Positions 9,865 to 17,507 of a stretch of DNA of 21,411 bases are shown in pieces. Position 1 is the first letter of the stretch. Each line of letters starts with the position of its first letter. The position numbers were made by a program, and so were the translations under genes. Source of the stretch: CAYRHS01 sp964424125 (GTDB lineage: Bacteria > Actinomycetota > Acidimicrobiia > IMCC26256 > JAOSJL01); contig CAYRHS010000037.1 of assembly GCA_964424125.1 (NCBI GenBank), forward strand, positions 1-21,411, given 5' to 3'. Under the pieces are notes generated by a model. It searched no databases. It was not told the origin of the DNA and saw only the letters and a program-made list of their open reading frames with translations.

Positions 9865-10287
9865 ATGCTCTTGCGCTACGACCCGTTCCGGGAGTTCGAC
9901 CGAGCGACCGAACGCTTCTTCGGGAGCCGCAGCGGCACCACGAGCTGGATGCCGATGAACGCCGTACGCCGGGGTGACCACGTCGAGGTCAGCTTCGACC
10001 TCCCGGGCGTCTCCCCGGACGCGATCGACCTGACCGTCGAACGAGGCGTCCTCACCGTGAAGGCGGAACGGCACCAGGTCGCGACCGAGGCGGACGAGGT
10101 GATCGCCCGGGAACGCCCCGAAGGCACGTTCAGCCGTCAGGTGCTCCTGGGGGACGCGCTCGATCCGGCCGGGGTGGAGGCCAGCTACGACGCGGGGGTC
10201 CTCACCGTGAAGCTCCCCGTCGCCGAGAAGGCCAAGCCGCAGAAGGTTCCGATCGCCGCGGGCGACAAGGCCGCCATCGAGGTCTGA
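9865..10287 (+). CDS. Hsp20/alpha-crystallin small heat shock protein
   Basis: 140 residues. The N-terminus MLLRYDPFREFDRATERFF is typical of actinobacterial Hsp18/Hsp20. The alpha-crystallin domain runs from about residue 31 to 125 with FDLPGVSPDAIDLTVERG, VLTVKAERH, GTFSRQVLL and the closing AGVLTVKLPV (the A-x-x-x-G-V-L signature). It is an ATP-independent holdase that keeps unfolding proteins soluble in the cytoplasm. The ATG at 9865 has a strong AGGAGGG site 8 bases upstream. The gene stands alone between its own promoter and a strong hairpin terminator. The promoter dyad suggests repressor control; the repressor is not in the window. Confidence 0.95.
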   Translation: MLLRYDPFREFDRATERFFGSRSGTTSWMPMNAVRRGDHVEVSFDLPGVSPDAIDLTVERGVLTVKAERHQVATEADEVIARERPEGTFSRQVLLGDALDPAGVEASYDAGVLTVKLPVAEKAKPQKVPIAAGDKAAIEV

Positions 10288-10315
10288 GACCCGTTCGCCG
10301 CAACGTTCCCACGAA

Positions 10316-10340
10316 CGGCCCCACCGTCCCGGTGGGGCCG
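10316..10340 (+). terminator. hairpin terminator after hsp20
   Basis: A perfect 10-bp stem, CGGCCCCACC with GGTGGGGCCG, and loop GTCCC begins 28 bases after the hsp20 stop. No T tract follows, as is common for actinobacterial terminators. Confidence 0.75.
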
Positions 10341-10359
10341 CTTCGCGTGCGACGACGAC

Positions 10360-10365
10360 TACGCT
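10360..10365 (+). promoter_or_regulatory. -10 element upstream of the small gene at 10389
   Basis: TACGCT matches TANNNT and is identical to the element before the carboxylase beta gene. It lies 5 bases before an in-frame GTG at 10371, and 23 bases before the ATG at 10389. Confidence 0.35.
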
Positions 10366-10388
10366 GCGCGGTGGTACGGGAGGCGAGC

Positions 10389-10766
10389 ATGCGGATCGTC
10401 AACTTGTGCCCGCACGAGATCGATCTTCGGATGCCCGACGGTGGGACGGTGCGGATCCCCCCTGCCGCCGATCCGGCCCGGGCCGAGGTCGATCGAGACC
10501 GGCCCCAGCTGGTCGAGTGCGAGGTCGACGGTCGAGGCTCGCACGCGACCGTTCCGGTCATCGAGGCCCGGATGGGTCAGGTGCGCAACCTGCCCGAGCC
10601 CCGCGCCGACACATGGCTCGTCGTCTCCTACCCGGTCGCGTACGCCAACCCGGAGCGATCCGACCTCCTCGTACCCGAGGATCTCATCCGTGACGAGCGC
10701 GGCGTCGTCGTGGCCTGCCGATCGCTCGCACGGGTACAGAGACTCGCCGGGGCGCCGGTCGCCTGA
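10389..10766 (+). CDS. conserved hypothetical protein, 125 residues
   Basis: The start is the ATG at 10389, preceded by GGGAGG at a good distance. An in-frame GTG at 10371, just after a TACGCT element, would add six residues. The protein opens with MRIVNLCPHEIDL and a polar DGGTVRIPP, has a central ATVPVIEARMGQVRNLPEP, and then TWLVVSYPVAYANPERSDLLVPEDLIRDERGVVVACRSL. This resembles small proteins beginning 'NLTPH' that occur in actinobacteria and phages, in which a LPEP turn and a VVP..L.RD segment are conserved. No known domain, signal peptide or membrane helix is visible. The terminator upstream and the separate promoter of the next gene suggest a monocistronic unit. The function is not recognised. 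Confidence 0.75.
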   Translation: MRIVNLCPHEIDLRMPDGGTVRIPPAADPARAEVDRDRPQLVECEVDGRGSHATVPVIEARMGQVRNLPEPRADTWLVVSYPVAYANPERSDLLVPEDLIRDERGVVVACRSLARVQRLAGAPVA

Positions 10767-10823
10767 CCGACGAGCGCGAGGTCGGCCGGGGCCCGCTCTG
10801 ACCGACGTGCGGCCGCTGCCGGG

Positions 10824-10829
10824 TACGCT
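10824..10829 (+). promoter_or_regulatory. -10 element for the carboxylase beta gene, leaderless type
   Basis: TACGCT ends 6 bases before the ATG at 10836, and the six bases between are CGCCGC with no ribosome site. This is the tightest example in the window of a promoter set directly on a start codon. Confidence 0.5.
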
Positions 10830-10835
10830 CGCCGC

Positions 10836-12452
<1,617 letters not shown>

Positions 12453-12455
12453 CGC

Positions 12456-12686
12456 ATGGAAGCCCCGCACCTCCGGGTGGTAAAGCCGACGCCCACGGCC
12501 GACGAAGTGGCCGCCATCACCGCCGCGATCAGCGCGGTGCTCGAGGGCGAGCAGAAGTCCGAGTGCTCCACGCCGCTGTGCTCGAGCGAGTGGGTCCACG
12601 CCGCCCGGCTCCGAGCGCGACGAGCGGGGATGGCTCGTGGCCCCTGGCGCCTGTCCGGCCGGCTCATGCGGCGCACGCGCGCCTGA
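12456..12686 (+). CDS. acyl-CoA carboxylase epsilon subunit
   Basis: A 76-residue protein three bases after the beta subunit stop. It shows the actinobacterial epsilon-subunit pattern: a first segment LRVVKPTPTADEVAAITAAISAVLEG, a variable middle, a W-containing helix SSEWVHAARLRARR and a closing PWRLSGRLMRR. Epsilon subunits bind the beta subunit and raise carboxylase activity in Streptomyces and Mycobacterium. The middle has two cysteines four positions apart (CSTPLC), which is unusual for so short a protein; two cysteines alone are too few to claim a metal site. Small size makes similarity searches weak, but order and motif agree. Confidence 0.85.
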   Translation: MEAPHLRVVKPTPTADEVAAITAAISAVLEGEQKSECSTPLCSSEWVHAARLRARRAGMARGPWRLSGRLMRRTRA

Positions 12687-12691
12687 CACCG

Positions 12692-13810
12692 GTGGCGGGT
12701 GTCGTTCGCGACCCGGAGTTGCTCTCCGCCGGCGTCGACGAGGTGGTCGTGACCGCGACGACCGACGACGGCGGCGAGCTGCGCGTCCGGGTCGGTGATC
12801 ACGAGGTCGTGACCACGAGCCGGTTCCACACCGCCCGAATCGGCGGGCTCGAACCCGACACCGAGTATCCGCTCGAGATCGAGGGCACGGAACCCTCCGA
12901 GTACCTGCCGACCAGGGTCCGCACGCTTGCTCGACCGCCGGGACGCCATCTCTGCACGATCGCCACGACGAACGACGTGCACTTCGGCGAGGTCGAGGCG
13001 GGCCGGCTCGGCGACGACCCTCACCAGGAAGGGCCGTTCTTCCGCAGCCTCCCGGGCGAGGATCCCTACCCGGAGGTGATGAGCCGGGCCGCGATCGTCG
13101 AGATCGAGCGGCTCGATCCCGACGCGGTCGTCGTCAAGGGAGACCTCACCGATGTCGGTGCGCCCGAGCAGTACGGCGCCTTCCTCGACGCGTACGAGAC
13201 GTTGGGTTCTCGCATGCGCCACGTGCGGGGGAACCACGACGCCATGCTCGACCCGACACTCGCCGTCGAGGGCGCACCGTTCGTGATCTCGCTGGCGGGT
13301 GTACGGCTCGCGGTGCTCGACACGGTCATCCCCGGCGTGGAGCGGGGACGGCTCGAGCGCGACCAGCTCGCCTGGCTCGAGGACCTCGCGGCCGAGTCTC
13401 CCGACCCGGTCCTCGTGTTCGGCCATCACCACCCCTGGGACCCGGAGTCGCCGACGCGCCCCGACGACTACTTCGGGATCAACCCCGAGGACAGCGAGGC
13501 GCTGGTCGAGCTGATCGGCCGGCGTGACGCGATCGCCGGCTACTTCGCCGGGCACACGCACCGGAACCGGGCGCGGCGCTTCCCGGCGGCTCGCGACGTC
13601 CCGATCGTCGAGGTCGCCTGCGTCAAGGACTACCCGGGGGCCTGGGCCGAATACCAGATCTACGACGGTGGCTACACGCAGGTCGTGCGCCGGGTCGACG
13701 AGCCCGCGGGGCGTCGTTGGGCGGAGCGCACCCGAGGGATGTTCGCCGGCCTCTACCGCGACTACGCGCTGGGCGCGCTGGGCGATCGCTGCTTCACGCA
13801 GTCGTTCTGA
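12692..13810 (+). CDS. calcineurin-like metallophosphoesterase with N-terminal Ig/FnIII-like domain
   Basis: 372 residues from a GTG at 12692, five bases after the epsilon stop; a much longer open frame to 12170 runs through the carboxylase genes and is rejected. Residues 1-80 look like a small beta-sandwich ending in LEPDTEYPLEIEG. The catalytic domain has the full di-metal set: D95-x-H97 in TTNDVHFG, GD at 150-151, GNHD at 180-183, GHHH at 244-247 and GHTH at 287-290. This is the pattern of class III phosphodiesterases such as CpdA/Rv0805 that cleave 3',5'-cyclic nucleotides, and also of purple-acid-phosphatase relatives. No signal peptide is visible, so it is probably cytoplasmic. It is the third gene of the carboxylase operon. 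The substrate is unknown. Confidence 0.88.
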   Translation: MAGVVRDPELLSAGVDEVVVTATTDDGGELRVRVGDHEVVTTSRFHTARIGGLEPDTEYPLEIEGTEPSEYLPTRVRTLARPPGRHLCTIATTNDVHFGEVEAGRLGDDPHQEGPFFRSLPGEDPYPEVMSRAAIVEIERLDPDAVVVKGDLTDVGAPEQYGAFLDAYETLGSRMRHVRGNHDAMLDPTLAVEGAPFVISLAGVRLAVLDTVIPGVERGRLERDQLAWLEDLAAESPDPVLVFGHHHPWDPESPTRPDDYFGINPEDSEALVELIGRRDAIAGYFAGHTHRNRARRFPAARDVPIVEVACVKDYPGAWAEYQIYDGGYTQVVRRVDEPAGRRWAERTRGMFAGLYRDYALGALGDRCFTQSF

Positions 13811-13825
13811 TCGCCGCCGGGGCGA
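13811..13825 (+). terminator. short hairpin after the metallophosphoesterase gene
   Basis: TCGCC and GGCGA arms with a 5-base GCCGG loop start right after the TGA stop and are followed by GTTTC. It is short but well placed between two units. Confidence 0.4.
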
Positions 13826-13826
13826 G

Positions 13827-13850
13827 TTTCGCTACGATAGCGTAGCGAGA
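13827..13850. promoter_or_regulatory. TetR-type operator overlapping a -10 element
   Basis: Arms TTTCGCTACG (13827-13836) and CGTAGCGAGA (13841-13850) form a 10-bp inverted repeat with one mismatch around a 4-base centre ATAG. The inner 8 bp are perfect. TACGAT at 13833-13838 inside it matches a -10 element, so a bound repressor would block transcription of the downstream transporter and TetR genes. A further CGTAGCG half-site, in CTAC-TTC-GTAG, lies at 13898-13910. Confidence 0.7.
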
Positions 13851-13921
13851 ATGCGAAGCTTTGCAGGGCAGCGCGGGGAACCGTGTGGAATGGGCGACTA
13901 CTTCGTAGCGTTAGGTCGGCA

Positions 13922-15514
13922 ATGAGCTCGATGACCAACGCGAGCCTGGAGCGGATCCACCTCCGCCGCTGGCTCATCCTCGCAGTGCTGTGCCTGAGCC
14001 TCGTGCTCGTCGTGCTCGGCAACACCAGCTTGAACGTGGCTCTGCCGACGCTCGTGCGAGAGCTCCACGCGAGCGGTTCCCAGCTCCAATGGATCGTCGA
14101 CGCCTACGGCCTCGTGTTCGGCGGGCTCTTGTTGAGCGCGGGCGCGATCGGTGACCGGTTCGGGCGCAAGGGTGCGCTCCAGAACGGGCTCGTCATCTTC
14201 GGGCTCGCATCGTTGGGCGCCACCATGGCCACGAGGCCGGAGCACGTCATCGCAGCCCGCGCGGCGATGGGTATCGGCGCCGCGTTCATCATGCCGGCCA
14301 CGCTCTCGATCCTCACCAACGTCTTCCCGCCGCAGGAGCGCGGGAGGGCCATCGGTATCTGGGCCGCCTTCGCGGGTGTCGGGGGAGCGATCGGGCCGAT
14401 CGTCGGTGGGTGGCTCCTCGACAACTTCTTTTGGGGCTCGATCTTCTTTCTCAACGTGATCGTCGTCGTGGCCGCGCTCGTCGCCGGCTTCTTCCTCGTC
14501 CCGACGTCGCGCGATCCACAGCACACTCGGCTCGATCCGACAGGCGCGGTGCTGTCGATCGTGGCATTGGGTGCCCTCCTCTACGGCATCATCCAGGGCC
14601 CGGGCGACGGCTGGACCGCGCCCCTCACGCTCGGGGCGTTCGCGACCGCGGGGGTCGTCGGGACTGCGTTCGTACGCTGGGAGCTCCGGGCCGAGCACCC
14701 GATGTTGCCGATGCAGTACTTCCGGGACCCGCGGTTCAGCATCGGCAGCGTCGCGATCGCGTTGGCCTTCTTCGCGATGTTCGGGACGTTCTTCCTCCTC
14801 ACCCAGTACCTCCAGTTCGTGCTCGGCTACTCGCCCCTCGAGGCAGGGGTGCGCACGGGCCCGATCGCCGTCTCACTGATGATCTCGGCGCCGAACAGCG
14901 ATCGATTGGCGCAACGTTTCGGTGCCAACCGCGTCGTCGGGACCGGGCTTGTCGTGGTCGCGGTCGGCCTCGTGGGCCTGTCGTTGGTGACGATCAGCAC
15001 GCCCTATTGGGTCCTCGCGATCGTCCTGTTCGTCGTGGGCATGGGCATGGGCTCCTCCATGGCGCCGTCGACGGGCTCGATCATGGCCGCGATGCCGCTC
15101 TCCAAGGCCGGAGTCGGATCGGCCGTGAACGACACCTCGCGCGAGGTCGGTGGCGCCGTCGGGGTCGCGGTGCTCGGGACGTTGCTCAACGCCGGCTACC
15201 GCTCGAACCTCGACTCGCAGGTCACGGGTCTGGTCCCCGACTCCGTACGCCAGGCCGCGGGTGAGTCGGTCGGTGCCGCGATCGGGATCGCCAACCGGCT
15301 CGGAGACGCCGGGCAGCCGCTGTTCGAGGCGGCGCGAACCTCGTTCACCGACGCGATGGGCGTCAGCTTCCTCGTGGGCGCGGGCATGGCGATCGTGGGC
15401 GCGGTCGTGGCATGGACCCGGATGCCGGCTCGGAACCGGCCGGACTACGCGGAGGTCGGGTCGCACGGAGGGCCGGGGGAGGATGCGGTCCCGGTGGCGG
15501 GAGAGTCCGCGTGA
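13922..15514 (+). CDS. MFS drug exporter, DHA2 (14-helix) family
   Basis: 530 residues from the ATG at 13922; an ATG at 13931 and a GTG at 13883 are alternatives and none has a strong ribosome site. The N-terminus LRRWLILAVLCLSLVLVVLGNTSLNVALPTL is typical of the EmrB/QacA group. Motif A reads GDRFGRK in the first loop, and motif C lies in GVGGAIGPIVGG in helix 5. About 14 hydrophobic segments are visible, which fits a proton-driven antiporter of the inner membrane. The C-terminal 30 residues are polar. It is followed by a TetR gene in a GTGA overlap and preceded by a strong operator, the usual arrangement for inducible efflux. The substrate is unknown. Confidence 0.93.
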   Translation: MSSMTNASLERIHLRRWLILAVLCLSLVLVVLGNTSLNVALPTLVRELHASGSQLQWIVDAYGLVFGGLLLSAGAIGDRFGRKGALQNGLVIFGLASLGATMATRPEHVIAARAAMGIGAAFIMPATLSILTNVFPPQERGRAIGIWAAFAGVGGAIGPIVGGWLLDNFFWGSIFFLNVIVVVAALVAGFFLVPTSRDPQHTRLDPTGAVLSIVALGALLYGIIQGPGDGWTAPLTLGAFATAGVVGTAFVRWELRAEHPMLPMQYFRDPRFSIGSVAIALAFFAMFGTFFLLTQYLQFVLGYSPLEAGVRTGPIAVSLMISAPNSDRLAQRFGANRVVGTGLVVVAVGLVGLSLVTISTPYWVLAIVLFVVGMGMGSSMAPSTGSIMAAMPLSKAGVGSAVNDTSREVGGAVGVAVLGTLLNAGYRSNLDSQVTGLVPDSVRQAAGESVGAAIGIANRLGDAGQPLFEAARTSFTDAMGVSFLVGAGMAIVGAVVAWTRMPARNRPDYAEVGSHGGPGEDAVPVAGESA

Positions 15515-16143
15515 CGCGAACGCGAGGGCCACGCCACGGGTTGCGAGGTCCCGAGTTCGGGGGCGTTCGGCACGGCGCGGTCACCGACGCGCGTGTCGCG
15601 CGCTCGCGTGACGCGGTCCTGCGGGCCGCGCTCGAGGTCCTGGCCGAACGCGGGAGCGCGGGCTGCACGATGGAGGCCATCGCGTGCGGCGCCGGTGTCG
15701 CGAAGACGACCGTCTATCGGCACTGGGACTCGCTCGAGTCGCTGCTCGTCGACGCGATCGAGCGCGCGATAGAGCGGCCCGCGACCCCCAACAGCGGGGA
15801 TCTCCGCGCTGATTTGCTCGAGCTCCTCCGCCGCTTGCAGGGGACGCTGTGGAGCTCCCCCGCGGGCGCCGCGCTGCCCGCGCTCCTCGACCTCGCCGAC
15901 GCCGAGCCGGACCTCGCCCAGCCGTACCGGGAGTTCGTCGCCGAACGACGGCTCCCGATGCGCACCGTGCTCGAGCTCGCACAAGGCCGGGGCGAGCTCG
16001 CTGCCGACCTCGACCTCGAGCTCACCGTCGACCGCCTGAGCGCCCCGCTCTTCTACCGGCGCCTCGTCCGGCGCGAGGAGATGGGCGACGACGAGCTCAC
16101 CGCGCACGTCGACGCGACGCTCGCCGGGCTCGTCGAGCGCTGA
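15511..16143 (+). CDS. TetR-family transcriptional regulator
   Basis: 210 residues from a GTG at 15511 whose GTGA overlaps the stop of the MFS gene; GGGAGAG lies 6 bases upstream. Longer open frame to 15412 lies inside the MFS gene and is rejected. The first 25 residues are basic and low in complexity. The helix-turn-helix is at about residues 53-76, with TMEAIACGAGVAKTTVYRHW, the classical TetR form. The C-terminal part has LFYRRLV and a helical ligand domain of the type common in actinobacterial TetRs (TetR_C-like). Co-transcription with the exporter and the operator upstream of the exporter suggest autoregulated repression relieved by the exported compound. Confidence 0.93.
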   Translation: MTRTRGPRHGLRGPEFGGVRHGAVTDARVARSRDAVLRAALEVLAERGSAGCTMEAIACGAGVAKTTVYRHWDSLESLLVDAIERAIERPATPNSGDLRADLLELLRRLQGTLWSSPAGAALPALLDLADAEPDLAQPYREFVAERRLPMRTVLELAQGRGELAADLDLELTVDRLSAPLFYRRLVRREEMGDDELTAHVDATLAGLVER

Positions 16144-16159
16144 TCTCCGCCTCGGCCTC

Positions 16160-16165
16160 TAGGCT
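16160..16165 (+). promoter_or_regulatory. -10 element for the CoA-transferase gene, leaderless type
   Basis: TAGGCT ends 9 bases before the GTG at 16175. The intervening GCCGCGTTC holds no ribosome site. Confidence 0.35.
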
Positions 16166-16174
16166 GCCGCGTTC

Positions 16175-17320
16175 GTGGACGCGCTCGAGGGAATTCGTGT
16201 CGTCGACATGGCGACGCTGATCGCGGCTCCGGGTGCCGCCAAGTACCTCGCCGACTACGGCGCCGACGTGGTGAAGGTCGAACCGCCGGAAGGCGACGGT
16301 GCCCGTCGCCTCGGCTGGAAGCCCGAAGGTGACGAGGACAGCTACCTCTGGAAGGTCTTCGGTCGCGGCAAGCGCGCCGTCGTGCTCGACCTCAAGACCG
16401 ACGACGGGCGCGGGGCGATGCGGCGGCTGCTCGAACGCGCGGACGTCCTCGTCGAGAACCTCCGGCCCGGGACGCTGGAGCGCCTCGGGCTCGATCCCGA
16501 CCGCCTCTGGGAACGGAATCCGGGCCTCGTGGTCTTGCGAACCACGGGCTTCGGTCAGAGCGGCCCGTACGCGAATCGGCCCGGCTTCGCCACCCTCGCG
16601 GAGGCGATGAGCGGCTTCGCGTCGATCAACGGCGAACCCGACGGTGGTCCGGTCCTGCCGCCGATCGCCCTCACGGACGAGATCGCCGCTCTCGTGGGAG
16701 CGTTCGCGATCCTCGTCGCGTTGCGGGCGCGCGATCGGAACGGGCAGGGCCAAGTCGTCGACGTGAGCCTCCTGGAGGCGATGCTCCAGTGCATGAGCCC
16801 GCTCCCCTCGGGAGCAGCCGATCGCGGTCTCGAGCAACCGCGCCTCGGGTCGGGGATCCTCTACACTGTCCCCCGCGGGACGTACCGATGCGCGGACGGG
16901 GTGTGGGTCGCGGTGTCGACGTCGGCGGAATCGGTCGCGCAACGTGTCCTCGCGCTCATCGGCCTCGCCGACGATCCCCGGTTCGTGTCCTTCGACGATC
17001 GGGTCGAGCACCGTCGTGAGCTCGACGGGCTGCTCGCCGACTGGATCGGGGCGAGGCCGTCGACCGACGTGCTCGCCGCGTTCGAAGCGGCCCACGCCGC
17101 CATCGCGCCCGTCTACACCGTGACCGAGCTGATCGCCGACCAGCACGTCAGGGAACGCGGTTCGATCGTGGAGGTGGACGGCACCCCGATGCAGGCACCG
17201 GTCGCTCGCCTCTCGGCGACGCCGGGACGGATCCGTCACGCGGGCCGACCCCTCGGTGCCGACACGGAATCGGTGCTCGCGGCCCTGGACGCGGCACGCC
17301 CCGAGAAGGGGTGGGTGTAG
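16175..17320 (+). CDS. class III (CaiB/BaiF) CoA-transferase
   Basis: 381 residues, the normal length. It begins with a GTG and reads ALEGIRVVDMATLIAAPGAAKYLADYGADVVKVEPP, the family N-terminus. Also visible are NLRPGTLERLGL, TTGFGQSGPYANRPGF and GQGQVVDVSLLEAM. The catalytic Asp that forms the acyl anhydride is Asp168 in ALTDEIAALVGAF. The family moves CoA between organic acids through an enzyme-bound anhydride. Members act on carnitine, bile acids, alpha-methylacyl-CoA (racemase branch), succinate, mesaconate and others; motifs do not resolve the substrate. It lies 31 bases after the TetR gene and 187 before an acyl-CoA synthetase. A role in branched acyl-CoA or dicarboxylate turnover is inference only. 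Confidence 0.92.
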   Translation: MDALEGIRVVDMATLIAAPGAAKYLADYGADVVKVEPPEGDGARRLGWKPEGDEDSYLWKVFGRGKRAVVLDLKTDDGRGAMRRLLERADVLVENLRPGTLERLGLDPDRLWERNPGLVVLRTTGFGQSGPYANRPGFATLAEAMSGFASINGEPDGGPVLPPIALTDEIAALVGAFAILVALRARDRNGQGQVVDVSLLEAMLQCMSPLPSGAADRGLEQPRLGSGILYTVPRGTYRCADGVWVAVSTSAESVAQRVLALIGLADDPRFVSFDDRVEHRRELDGLLADWIGARPSTDVLAAFEAAHAAIAPVYTVTELIADQHVRERGSIVEVDGTPMQAPVARLSATPGRIRHAGRPLGADTESVLAALDAARPEKGWV

Positions 17321-17324
17321 AGAA

Positions 17325-17342
17325 CCGGACCGGCCGGACCGG
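17325..17342 (+). terminator. GC-rich quasi-palindrome after the CoA-transferase gene
   Basis: CCGG repeats four times, with A between the first and second and between the third and fourth, giving a nearly perfect self-complementary stretch 4 bases after the stop. It could act as a GC-only terminator; weakly supported. Confidence 0.3.
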
Positions 17343-17390
17343 GCCCCAACGACCTCCTCGGGACGTCCGGGCGTCAGTATCCACGATCTG

Positions 17391-17420
17391 CCACAGGTTT
17401 TCCAGAGCCCCTGTGGAAAA
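17391..17420. repeat. overlapping inverted repeats with a DnaA-box-like sequence upstream of the acyl-CoA synthetase gene
   Basis: CCACAGG (17391-17397) pairs with CCTGTGG (17410-17416), and TTTTCCA (17398-17404) pairs with TGGAAAA (17414-17420). The two pairings overlap and exclude each other. The minus strand over 17412-17420 reads TTTTCCACA, which fits the DnaA-box consensus TTWTNCACA; a weaker GTATCCACG lies at 17378-17386. The rest of the 187-base gap holds nothing else recognised except a possible TACACA near the gene start and its ribosome site. Confidence 0.6.
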
Positions 17421-17507
17421 GCTGGCGTGCCGAGCCGGTCGGAACCGGGAGACAACGCCCCCGAACCTTGGTACACATGGGGAATCCGCGACCACGAGGG
17501 GGGTTCG

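Noticed and set aside
17391..17420. Chromosomal origin (oriC) because of DnaA-box-like sequences
   Set aside because: Only one good and one weak box, no AT-rich unwinding element, and no dnaA, dnaN or gyrase genes nearby.
16097..17476. 459-codon minus-strand frame opposite the CoA-transferase
   Set aside because: Antisense shadow of a gene with a complete active site; ends in an Arg repeat.
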